This document shows, in pieces, positions 18,831 to 25,890 of a DNA stretch of 64,000 bases. The notes beneath the pieces are model-generated. The model saw nothing but the letters and a program-made list of their open reading frames with translations, searched no databases and was not told the DNA's origin. The stretch covers positions 62,001 through 126,000 of the forward strand of contig NZ_JALPRK010000002.1 in NCBI RefSeq assembly GCF_023195895.1. Direction: 5' to 3'. Position 1 is the stretch's first letter, and the number at the start of each line of letters is the position of its first letter. Source of the DNA: Paenibacillus mellifer. Its GTDB lineage: Bacteria > Bacillota > Bacilli > Paenibacillales > Paenibacillaceae. A program made the translations under genes and the position numbers.

Positions 18831-19067
18831 AATTCAAGATTCGCTTGAGCTTCGTGATCCAAAGATGTCTTTTTGAACTACCGATCAATGGAGGTTCAAA
18901 AAGACAGGATTGGAGCACCTAGAAGGTTGGATGAAGCTAGGGGCTGAGTAGCGGAGCGTAGTCGTAGGCTACGTGAGCAACGGAAGGCCCGGGTGAATTC
19001 AAGATTCGACGCCGAAAATCCTCCTTCGCTTGAGCTTCGTGATCCAAGGATGTCTTTTTGAACTACC
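18831..19067. repeat. 41-bp direct repeats with internal hairpin, upstream of recG
   Basis: A 41-base segment at 18842-18882 recurs at 19027-19067 with one mismatch, and AATTCAAGATTCG precedes both copies (18831 and 18996). The first copy continues into a perfect 13-bp inverted repeat (TGTCTTTTTGAAC at 18866-18878 against 18894-18906). The DNA between the copies has a CGTAG/CTACG palindrome. No gene is seen in the 508-base gap between the degV gene and recG. Confidence 0.7.
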
Positions 19068-19088
19068 TCTTAAAGTGGGGGATTTGGT

Positions 19089-21137
19089 GTGATTGATTTG
19101 CATAACATCCCCGTAAAGCAGGTCAGCGGCGTGAGCGCTCTTAAACAAGAAGAGCTTCACGCCTTTGGCATCTTTACGGTGAATGATTTGATCGAATATT
19201 ATCCGTTCCGGTACGAGGACTACCGTCTGCGCTCCCTGACCGAAGTAAAGGATGGGGACAAGGTGACGATCCAGGCGAAAATCATGGGTCTTCCGGTGCT
19301 GCAGCGATACGGGCGCAAATCTCGTTTAACGTGCAAAATGGTCGCGGAAGACTGGATGTTCACGGCGACGTGGTTTAACCGACATTTTCTCAAGGACCAG
19401 TTGACGACGGGCCGGGAAATCATCCTGACCGGCAAATGGGACATGCGCCGCAGCCAGCTTACCGTGACGGAGTCGGAGTTTCCCGATCGAGGAACGGTGC
19501 GGAGCGGCAGCCTGCAGCCGGTCTATTCCGTCGGCGGCAAAATCACGCAGGCCTGGATGCGTAAAACGATCGGACAAGCGCTGCAGCAATACGGGGAGAT
19601 GATTCCGGAGAATCTGCCGCCCGAGCTGCTGCGCAAGTACGGCCTGATGCCCCGCAAGGCGGCGATTCTGCGGCAGCATCAGCCGCAGGATAGCGAGGAG
19701 GGGCAACTCGCCCGGCGCCGTATGGTGTACGAGGAGTTGTTCCTGTTCCAACTCAAGCTGCAAGCGTACCGGGCGATGAACCATGATCGCATGGACGGGG
19801 TGGAGCATGTCGTCGACAACGCCACGATAAGGGAATTTGTGCGCAGCCTGCCGTTCGAGCTGACCGATGCCCAGAAGAAGGTCGAGCTGGAAATTTTGCA
19901 GGATATGCGCTCGCCTTACTGCATGAACCGGCTACTTCAAGGAGACGTCGGTTCCGGCAAGACAGTCATCGCCGCGATCGCTTTGTACGCGGCGGTGAAG
20001 TCGGGGCATCAGGGGGCATTCATGGTGCCAACGGAGATTTTGGCCGAACAGCACATGCGCTCGCTGACCCGGCTGTTTGAGCCGTTCGGCATCACGGTCG
20101 GCCTGTTGACCGGCAGCGTGACGGGGCGCAAGCGCAAGGATTTGCTGGGCTCGCTGCAAATGGGGCTCACCGACATCGTTGTCGGCACGCATGCGCTGAT
20201 ACAGGAAGACGTATTTTTCCGTTCGCTCAGCCTGGTCGTGACCGACGAGCAGCACCGGTTCGGCGTGAATCAACGCAGCATTTTGCGGCGCAAAGGCTTT
20301 AATCCCGACGTACTGACGATGACGGCGACGCCGATTCCGCGGACGCTGGCGATTACCGCCTTTGGCGATATGGACGTATCGACGTTGTCGGAGCGCCCGA
20401 AGGGACGCAAGCCGATCACGACCTACTGGGTTAAGCACAGCATGATGGACCGCGTGCTTGGCTTCATTGAACGGGAGGTCTCGCTAGGCCGGCAGGCGTA
20501 CGTGATCTGTCCGCTCATTGAGGAATCGGACAAGCTGGACGTGCAGAACGCCATCGACCTGTACGTGTCGATGCAGCAGGCGTTCCCGAACATGAAGGTG
20601 GGGCTGCTGCACGGCCGGATGACGGCCGCCGAGAAGGATGAGGTGATGCGCGCGTTCTACGAGAACGAGGTGCAGCTGCTCGTCTCGACGACCGTGGTCG
20701 AGGTCGGCGTCGACGTGCCTAACGCCACGCTGATGATCGTGATGGATGCCGACCGGTTCGGCCTGTCCCAGCTTCACCAGTTGCGCGGGCGCGTGGGCCG
20801 GGGAGAGCACGCGTCGTATTGCGTGCTCATCGCCGATCCGAAGTCGGAGGTGGGTCAGGAGCGGATGAAGGTCATGACCGACACGGACGACGGCTTCGAG
20901 GTGGCCCGGCGGGACCTGGAGCTGCGCGGTCCCGGGGATTTTTTCGGCACGAAGCAAAGCGGCGTGCCGGATTTTCGCGTCGCGGACATGGTCAGCGACT
21001 ACGCGGTGCTGGAGGCGGCGCGGGACGATGCCGCCCAGATGGTGGCGGGCGAGGCGTTCTGGACGTCGCCCGAGTACGGGCCGCTGCGGGATTATCTGCG
21101 GCGGGAGCAGGTTTTTCAAGGCGAGCTGATCGACTGA
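19089..21137 (+). CDS. recG: ATP-dependent DNA helicase RecG
   Basis: A branch-migration helicase for fork reversal and Holliday junctions. The N-terminal wedge OB domain (about residues 60-150) is followed by Walker A GDVGSGKTVIAA, the DEQHRFG box, MTATPIPRTLAI, and a C-terminal helicase lobe with QLRGRVGRG and the RecG-specific GPGDFFGTKQSG. The GTG start at 19089 has GGGGGA upstream. The length of 682 is normal. It starts only about 20 bases after the second copy of the direct repeat. Confidence 0.96.
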   Translation: MIDLHNIPVKQVSGVSALKQEELHAFGIFTVNDLIEYYPFRYEDYRLRSLTEVKDGDKVTIQAKIMGLPVLQRYGRKSRLTCKMVAEDWMFTATWFNRHFLKDQLTTGREIILTGKWDMRRSQLTVTESEFPDRGTVRSGSLQPVYSVGGKITQAWMRKTIGQALQQYGEMIPENLPPELLRKYGLMPRKAAILRQHQPQDSEEGQLARRRMVYEELFLFQLKLQAYRAMNHDRMDGVEHVVDNATIREFVRSLPFELTDAQKKVELEILQDMRSPYCMNRLLQGDVGSGKTVIAAIALYAAVKSGHQGAFMVPTEILAEQHMRSLTRLFEPFGITVGLLTGSVTGRKRKDLLGSLQMGLTDIVVGTHALIQEDVFFRSLSLVVTDEQHRFGVNQRSILRRKGFNPDVLTMTATPIPRTLAITAFGDMDVSTLSERPKGRKPITTYWVKHSMMDRVLGFIEREVSLGRQAYVICPLIEESDKLDVQNAIDLYVSMQQAFPNMKVGLLHGRMTAAEKDEVMRAFYENEVQLLVSTTVVEVGVDVPNATLMIVMDADRFGLSQLHQLRGRVGRGEHASYCVLIADPKSEVGQERMKVMTDTDDGFEVARRDLELRGPGDFFGTKQSGVPDFRVADMVSDYAVLEAARDDAAQMVAGEAFWTSPEYGPLRDYLRREQVFQGELID

Positions 21138-21150
21138 ATACGGCAAACGG

Positions 21151-21189
21151 AGGGGCGGCGTCTTCGAAGGCGCATGCCCCTTTTGTTTC
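21151..21189 (+). terminator. terminator after recG
   Basis: GGGGC and GCCCC enclose a second pairing around a CTTCGAAG palindrome, followed by TTTTGTTT. Confidence 0.65.
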
Positions 21190-21291
21190 TCCGCCGGGTG
21201 TCCCGATTGTTTTTTCAGCACTATGGACAGCCTTACCGTCATATATTAGGGTTGAAGTCCGGAATTGACGGGACAGGAGGTGCTAGTCACG

Positions 21292-21582
21292 GTGCCGAGT
21301 TATCATCAATATGGAATCAGTCCGCAGCTGGTCGAACGGGTCAAGCTCAAAATGAAAAATCCGGCGATCAAAGAGCGGATCAAACAGGTTGTCGACGGCC
21401 TCACCCGAGCGGATTTACAGGATCGCGTCAAGGTTCGCAGGCTCGTTAGAACGGCTTCTTCTGTGCTTGGCGAACGGCTGAGCGGCGCTCAGGAAGAGCA
21501 AATCGTCCAATTCGTCATCGATCAACGAATCGACCCGCGTAATACGCTACACTTGCTGCGATTATGGGGAATGTTCCGTTAA
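21292..21582 (+). CDS. stage VI sporulation protein F-like protein
   Basis: A 96-residue helical protein. Its second half (GLTRADLQDRVKVRRLVRTA .. GERLSGAQEEQIVQFVIDQRIDP) resembles SpoVIF, a coat-assembly protein of Bacillus. The call rests on recalled family pattern, not a search. A GTG start at 21292 lies 11 bases after AGGAGG; the frame also has TTG 21265 and GTG 21280. A Gly/Pro-rich-free, charged composition and single-gene context fit a small sporulation protein. Confidence 0.6.
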   Translation: MPSYHQYGISPQLVERVKLKMKNPAIKERIKQVVDGLTRADLQDRVKVRRLVRTASSVLGERLSGAQEEQIVQFVIDQRIDPRNTLHLLRLWGMFR

Positions 21583-21615
21583 GCAGCGCGCGGCGATGCG
21601 GCGGTGACAAGTGGC

Positions 21616-21650
21616 AAGGCCCTGGGGGAACGGTGCCCCGGCGGCCTTTT
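21616..21650 (+). terminator. terminator after the SpoVIF-like gene
   Basis: AAGGCC / GGCCTT outer stem with an inner GGGG/CCCC pairing and a short T run (TTTT). Confidence 0.7.
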
Positions 21651-21782
21651 GCTATTTCTGGAGGTTGTTCGTGGAAATAGGATGCCCTCAGCCCGAGAAG
21701 GTTCAGCTATACGGGAATTTATCGGTCCGTTTAAAAATTCAGGCGTCCTTCCGACTTGCCAATCTCCTTCAATTGTTTTATA

Positions 21783-21802
21783 TTGACATGAGAGTAGGTC
21801 AA
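21783..21802. promoter_or_regulatory. inverted repeat before the TetR gene, possible operator
   Basis: TTGAC and GTCAA are separated by 10 bases, ending about 20 bases before the TetR start. TTGACA could double as a -35 element. This is a candidate self-regulation site only. Confidence 0.3.
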
Positions 21803-21823
21803 AAATAAAAGGAGATGAGGCGG

Positions 21824-22471
21824 ATGACACCGCGTACGAAGGAACAAAATGAAGAGATCCGATTGCGGCGGCTTGCTCAAATTCGTATGGCGGCCGCCGA
21901 CGTATTTCTTGATAAAGGCCTGACGCTGGAGATTCGGGACGTGGCGGCCGAAGCCGGGCTTGGTTACGGTACGGTTTACCATTACTACAGTAATAAAGGC
22001 GATTTGCTGCACGACGTGCTTTGGACGGCATTGGATCGAGCCGGGGAATGGATGGACAGAGGAGACCCCGGGGACATTCCCCCTACGGGAACTGAAGACG
22101 CTGACGTAATAGCGGATCCCCTTGTGGCGGCAGGTGCCCGGCTGCTGCAGCTGTGGGCCGAGGATCACGGCGTCTACCTGTTGTATAAACTGGCGGCAGA
22201 AGGCTTCCGACTGCTGCCGGAAGCGCGAGCGTTACCGCTGACGGATGCGTTCCGCCGCGAGGTGCTGCTGCCCTTTGCGGCGGTGCTTGGCCGTGGGGCG
22301 GGCACGGCGAAGCAAGTCTCACAGGCGGAAATGCTGCTGGCCGCCTTGGCCGGCTGCGCAAGCTTTCCGCTGCGCCGCGGGACGCTGGATCGCGAGGCCG
22401 AGGGGATCGCGCGTTTGTTATTGCATCGGCTATCGGAGCGCACCGTAGCCGGTGGACCATCGAAGGAGTGA
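21824..22471 (+). CDS. TetR/AcrR family transcriptional regulator
   Basis: A 215-residue protein with an N-terminal TetR helix-turn-helix (residues about 10-58: IRLRRLAQIRMAAADVFL .. AGLGYGTVYHYYSNKGDLL). The C-terminal ligand domain is Ala/Leu/Arg-rich and not assignable to a ligand. ATG 21824 follows AAAGGAGATGAGG. It overlaps nothing and lies eight bases before the methionine aminopeptidase start, so the two may be co-transcribed; a functional link is not evident. Confidence 0.85.
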   Translation: MTPRTKEQNEEIRLRRLAQIRMAAADVFLDKGLTLEIRDVAAEAGLGYGTVYHYYSNKGDLLHDVLWTALDRAGEWMDRGDPGDIPPTGTEDADVIADPLVAAGARLLQLWAEDHGVYLLYKLAAEGFRLLPEARALPLTDAFRREVLLPFAAVLGRGAGTAKQVSQAEMLLAALAGCASFPLRRGTLDREAEGIARLLLHRLSERTVAGGPSKE

Positions 22472-22478
22472 AAGCTTA

Positions 22479-23225
22479 ATGATTATATTAAAATCGCCGC
22501 GGGAGATCGAAGAGATGAAGCGGGCGAACCAGATCGTTGCGGATTGCCATCGGGAGGTCGCCAAAATGATCGGGCCCGGGATCACAACGCAGGAAATAAA
22601 CGATTTCGTAGCCCGGCACATTACGAAGCTGGGCGGCAAGCAGTTTACGAAAGGTTATAACGGATTCCCCGCCGAAACCTGCGCCTCGGTCAACGATGTG
22701 GTCGCCCATGGGTTCCCGTCGAACCGGCCGCTTCAGAATGGCGATTTGCTCAAGCTGGACATCGTCGCGGAAGCGGACGGCTGGTTCGGCGATTCGTGTT
22801 GGTGTTACGCCGTGGGCCAAGTGAGTCCTGAGGCGGATAAGCTGATGCGGGTGACCAAGGAATGCCTGGATTTGGGAATTGCCCAAGCTCTCCCGGGTAA
22901 CCGGTTAGGTGACGTGACTTCGGCGATCCAGAAACATGCGGAGGCAAACGGCTATTCCGTCGTACGCGATCTGCTGGGTCACGGGATTGGGCGTAGTCTG
23001 CATGAGGAGCCTAACTATGAGCATATCGGCGTGGCGGGCAAAGGGGTTCGCCTCAAGGAGGGTATGGTGTTTACGATCGAGCCGATGATCAACGAAGGCA
23101 CGTTCCGCATCGCGATTGACGACGACGGCTGGACGGCGCGCACGTCGGACGGCAAATGGTCGGCCCAATATGAGCATACGATCGCGTTGACGGCAGACGG
23201 GCCGTTGATTTTAACCCTCCAATAA
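22479..23225 (+). CDS. map: type I methionine aminopeptidase
   Basis: Removes the initiator Met. The metal ligands typical of the family are visible: Asp in DIVAEADGWFGDSC, His in LLGHGIG, Glu in FTIEPMI and Glu in QYEHTIALT. The length of 248 fits the short type. AAGGAGTG precedes ATG 22479; the frame extends upstream into the TetR gene but that part is not typical. Firmicutes often have a second map in the ribosomal protein cluster; this one, away from that cluster, is probably the paralogue similar to YflG. Confidence 0.92.
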   Translation: MIILKSPREIEEMKRANQIVADCHREVAKMIGPGITTQEINDFVARHITKLGGKQFTKGYNGFPAETCASVNDVVAHGFPSNRPLQNGDLLKLDIVAEADGWFGDSCWCYAVGQVSPEADKLMRVTKECLDLGIAQALPGNRLGDVTSAIQKHAEANGYSVVRDLLGHGIGRSLHEEPNYEHIGVAGKGVRLKEGMVFTIEPMINEGTFRIAIDDDGWTARTSDGKWSAQYEHTIALTADGPLILTLQ

Positions 23226-23242
23226 GAGGGGATAGGAAAATG

Positions 23243-23288
23243 AGGTGGATTCCCAAAGTCCGATGGACCGTGGGGATCCGCCTTTTTT
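23243..23288 (+). terminator. terminator after map
   Basis: A 12-bp stem (AGGTGGATTCCC / GGGGATCCGCCT, with wobble pairs) is followed by six T bases. Confidence 0.82.
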
Positions 23289-23327
23289 GCGTGCGTTCAC
23301 TCTGCCAAATTATCCAACATAAACCTG

Positions 23328-23356
23328 TTGCCATAGGGAATGTTTGTTCGTATTAT
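23328..23356 (+). promoter_or_regulatory. putative sigma-A promoter of the uvrX operon
   Basis: -35 TTGCCA (23328-23333) and -10 TATTAT (23351-23356) with a 17-base spacer, directly upstream of a LexA-type operator. Confidence 0.6.
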
Positions 23357-23367
23357 GAATATAATAG

Positions 23368-23379
23368 GAACAAACGTTC
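23368..23379. promoter_or_regulatory. LexA (SOS) box
   Basis: GAACAAACGTTC matches the Gram-positive LexA/DinR box GAAC-N4-GTTC, placed just downstream of the -10, about 85 bases before the operon's first well-supported start. A damage-inducible uvrX operon is expected. Confidence 0.8.
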
Positions 23380-23465
23380 TGATTAGAGGGTGAGCTTATG
23401 ACAGACAGCATGAAGAAGGGAGCGGCATGAGCCCGGTTCCATGGCAAACGCAGGAGGAGGCGGAG

Positions 23466-23813
23466 ATGATCAAGCAATACGTGCTGCTTCCTCTGTTACT
23501 CGATGCGCTGGAGAGGGACCGGCGCATTTTGGCGTCGGCTTCGCTGAAGCTGCCGCAGGTGTACAAAGGGCTGTTCAACTTGCTGCAGAACGCCGCGACC
23601 GCCGATCTGACCCGGGTACGCCAAAGCATGCGGGAGCATGGATTGAAGGTGTTCGAGGAGCGGCGGACGAACCTGGGGATTGAAGCCCGCTATTTATGCC
23701 GGGGCTACACGTACGAGTTTTCCATGCTGTGGGGATTGGTCAAAGCGGAACTGACCAGCCGGCTTTGCGCCTATCTCGGGATCGATGTAAGGAAAGAGGG
23801 GATGTTCTCATGA
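23466..23813 (+). CDS. hypothetical protein of the uvrX operon
   Basis: A 115-residue protein (MIKQYVLLPLLLDALERD..) with no family I recognise; mostly helical, with a conserved-looking basic middle (DLTRVRQSMREHGLKVFEERR) and a C-terminal YTYEFSMLWGLVKAEL. ATG 23466 has AGGAGGAGG upstream; ATG 23427 in the same frame would add 13 residues. Its stop overlaps the uvrX start (ATGA). Position between a LexA box and a Y-family polymerase suggests a role in damage-induced mutagenesis or its control. A 10-codon open frame (23398-23430) with a good ribosome site precedes it. Confidence 0.75.
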   Translation: MIKQYVLLPLLLDALERDRRILASASLKLPQVYKGLFNLLQNAATADLTRVRQSMREHGLKVFEERRTNLGIEARYLCRGYTYEFSMLWGLVKAELTSRLCAYLGIDVRKEGMFS

Positions 23814-25045
23814 AATCGGAACGCGTAGTCATGTTGGCGGATTGCCAATCCTTCTACGCCAGCGTGGAGAAGGCCGATCACCCGCAGCATAAGGATCGTC
23901 CGCTGATCGTGGCCGGTGACCCGGAACGCCGCTCGGGCATCGTGCTGGCCGCCTGCCCGCTGGCTAAACGGTATGGAGTAACGACGGCGGAAACGCTGGG
24001 TACGGCTTTGCCCAAATGCCCGGACCTGGTGGTGATGCGGCCGCGCATGGAGCGGTACATCTCCGTGTCGATGCAGATCACGAACATCATGAAGCAGTTT
24101 ACGGACCTGGTGGAGCCGTACAGCATCGACGAGCAGCATCTCGACGTGACCGGCAGCCTGTCGCTGTTCGGCGAGCCGGAGACGCTGGCCCTGACGATTC
24201 AGCAAAAAATCCGCCGCGAGACCGGCATCTACAGCCGCTTTGGCATCAGCTACAACAAGGCGGTCAGTAAAATGGCCTGCGACAATTTCGCCAAGAAAAA
24301 TGCAAACGGCCTGTACACGCTGCCCCGCGAAGCGGTCTCGAAGGTGCTGTGGCCGCTGCCGATCCGGCAAATGTTCATGGTCGGCTCCCGCATGGAGCGC
24401 CATCTGCTGCGCATGGGCATCCGCACGATCGGGGAGCTGGCGAACCTGCCGCTGGCGCGGCTGCGGCAGCGCTGGGGCGTCAACGGCGAGGTGCTGTGGC
24501 GGCTGGCCAACGGCATCGACGACTCGCCGGTCGATCCGAACAGCCATCAGGGGGAAAAGTCGATCGGCCATGAAATGACGCTGCCTCGCGATTACTATTC
24601 GCTGGAGGAGACGGCGGTTCCGCTGCTCGAGCTCACGGAGCTCGTCTGCCGCCGTTGCCGGGAAAAGGGCTACATGGGCGGGGTCGTCAGCGTCGGTTGC
24701 CGGGGGGCGGATTTTGACCATCCGACCGGGTTTTACCGGCAGATGAAGCTGCCCGATCCGACCAACGTCACCAAGCAGGTGTACGACGGGGTGATGCGGC
24801 TGTTCCGCCGTCATTGGGACGGACAGTCGGTTCGCAAGGTTGGGGTTACGTTGACCGGCCTGGTGCGGGACGACGAATACCAGTTGACCCTGTTCGACGA
24901 GCGGCCGAGATACCAGGCGCTGGAGCGGGCCACCGACGAAATTAAACGCCGTTACGGGGAATCGGCGATTTTTCGCGCGGTATCGCTGACCGGCGCCGGC
25001 CAGGCGCGGGATCGGGCCGGCAAGATTGGAGGGCATTACCGATGA
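23810..25045 (+). CDS. uvrX: Y-family translesion DNA polymerase (UvrX/YqjW type)
   Basis: A 411-residue ImpB/MucB/SamB-family polymerase. Catalytic acidic residues lie in MLADCQSFYASVEKA (first Asp) and YSIDEQHLDVTG (SIDE motif). A little-finger domain follows (from about residue 240). The SIDEQHLD variant and the neighbouring YolD-like gene distinguish it from housekeeping DinB. It overlaps both neighbours by four bases, so the three genes are probably translated together. Confidence 0.9.
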   Translation: MKSERVVMLADCQSFYASVEKADHPQHKDRPLIVAGDPERRSGIVLAACPLAKRYGVTTAETLGTALPKCPDLVVMRPRMERYISVSMQITNIMKQFTDLVEPYSIDEQHLDVTGSLSLFGEPETLALTIQQKIRRETGIYSRFGISYNKAVSKMACDNFAKKNANGLYTLPREAVSKVLWPLPIRQMFMVGSRMERHLLRMGIRTIGELANLPLARLRQRWGVNGEVLWRLANGIDDSPVDPNSHQGEKSIGHEMTLPRDYYSLEETAVPLLELTELVCRRCREKGYMGGVVSVGCRGADFDHPTGFYRQMKLPDPTNVTKQVYDGVMRLFRRHWDGQSVRKVGVTLTGLVRDDEYQLTLFDERPRYQALERATDEIKRRYGESAIFRAVSLTGAGQARDRAGKIGGHYR

Positions 25046-25377
25046 AAGGAAAATTATATGGCAACGGATTATGGGAGTCTTCACGGATGATGCTGCCGGA
25101 GCACAAGGAGGCGATTTTACGCAGCAACCGCAGTCAGGAGCGCAAGGAGCGGTCCGTCCTCGACGAACAGGAACTCGAGCGAATTTCGCGCCTCCTTACG
25201 ACCTCGCTGCAGACCGGAAGGCCGGTGCGCCTGCATCTCTTCGGGGAATGGCAGGGGCGGGAGGTCCTAGGAACCGTGACGCGAGTCGACCCTATCAGAC
25301 GACAGGCGCGCCTTCAGACCGAGGTCGGCCCGGAGTGGATCGCGTTCGCGGACATTGTTGGAGCCGAGACCGCTTAG
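25042..25377 (+). CDS. YolD-like family protein
   Basis: A 111-residue protein: N-terminal KLYGNGLWESSRMMLPEHKEAI is the YolD-like start, and VTRVDPIRRQARLQTE with EWIAFADIVGAE completes the domain. YolD-like proteins usually sit beside UvrX-type polymerases and have been suggested to act like UmuD. ATG 25042 overlaps the uvrX stop. Confidence 0.88.
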   Translation: MKGKLYGNGLWESSRMMLPEHKEAILRSNRSQERKERSVLDEQELERISRLLTTSLQTGRPVRLHLFGEWQGREVLGTVTRVDPIRRQARLQTEVGPEWIAFADIVGAETA

Positions 25378-25422
25378 GCAAGTCAACGACGGGTAAAGCC
25401 CAGGTTAACCAAAGGTAAAACG

Positions 25423-25465
25423 AATAAGCTGCTGATCTGCCGCTGGCGGATCGGGAGCTTATTTT
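25423..25465 (+). terminator. terminator after the uvrX operon
   Basis: AATAAGCT / AGCTTATT outer stem with inner GATCTGCC/GGCGGATC pairing and a TTTT run: a long, strong hairpin. Confidence 0.85.
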
Positions 25466-25566
25466 GTTAACGCCCGGTGAAATCTGGTTTTTCGCGACCG
25501 GGACGGAAAAGTGCGGGAAAACGTCATTTTTTAGGAAGGAAGTCGCCGAACAAGACGGGGTGGCCC

Positions 25567-25770
25567 GACGGAAATCCGTCATCGAAAACGACGAAAAAAC
25601 GCTAGTCCCAGGCTGGGACCAGGGAAGCTTTTTTTGACAAAGGCTGTAACCTTAGCAAATCGTGGAAAACCGCAGAATGACGCGATTTTCAGACAAGACT
25701 TTGGTATCAATTTTGTAACCATTATGGAAAAGGGTGTAAAAATTGTGCGAAACCTAGATGAATTTCGCAC
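25567..25770 (+). promoter_or_regulatory. structured leader region of the polysaccharide cluster
   Basis: The 510-base gap before the glycosidase gene has, in order, a GACGGA-AA-TCCGTC hairpin (25567-25580), a GTCCCA/TGGGAC hairpin (25605-25619) followed ten bases later by seven T bases (25629-25635), a TTGACA hexamer (25634-25639) without a convincing -10, and an 8-bp inverted repeat GTGCGAAA/TTTCGCAC (25745-25770). I do not recognise a known riboswitch. It may hold an attenuator and an operator; no gene is seen. Confidence 0.4.
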
Positions 25771-25890
25771 GTCTATTATCACGGAATGACCAAGCCGAAC
25801 AAGGATACCGAAAATCCGTCTCCCCCGGAAAACAGCCCCAGCTGTAAAACACTCCCATTAGCCTAGTTACATGATAGGGGCGCTTGGTTC

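Noticed and set aside
23771-25084. A 437-residue minus-strand open frame across uvrX
   Set aside because: Gly/His/Arg-rich antisense of a GC-rich gene; the forward frame has clear Y-family motifs.
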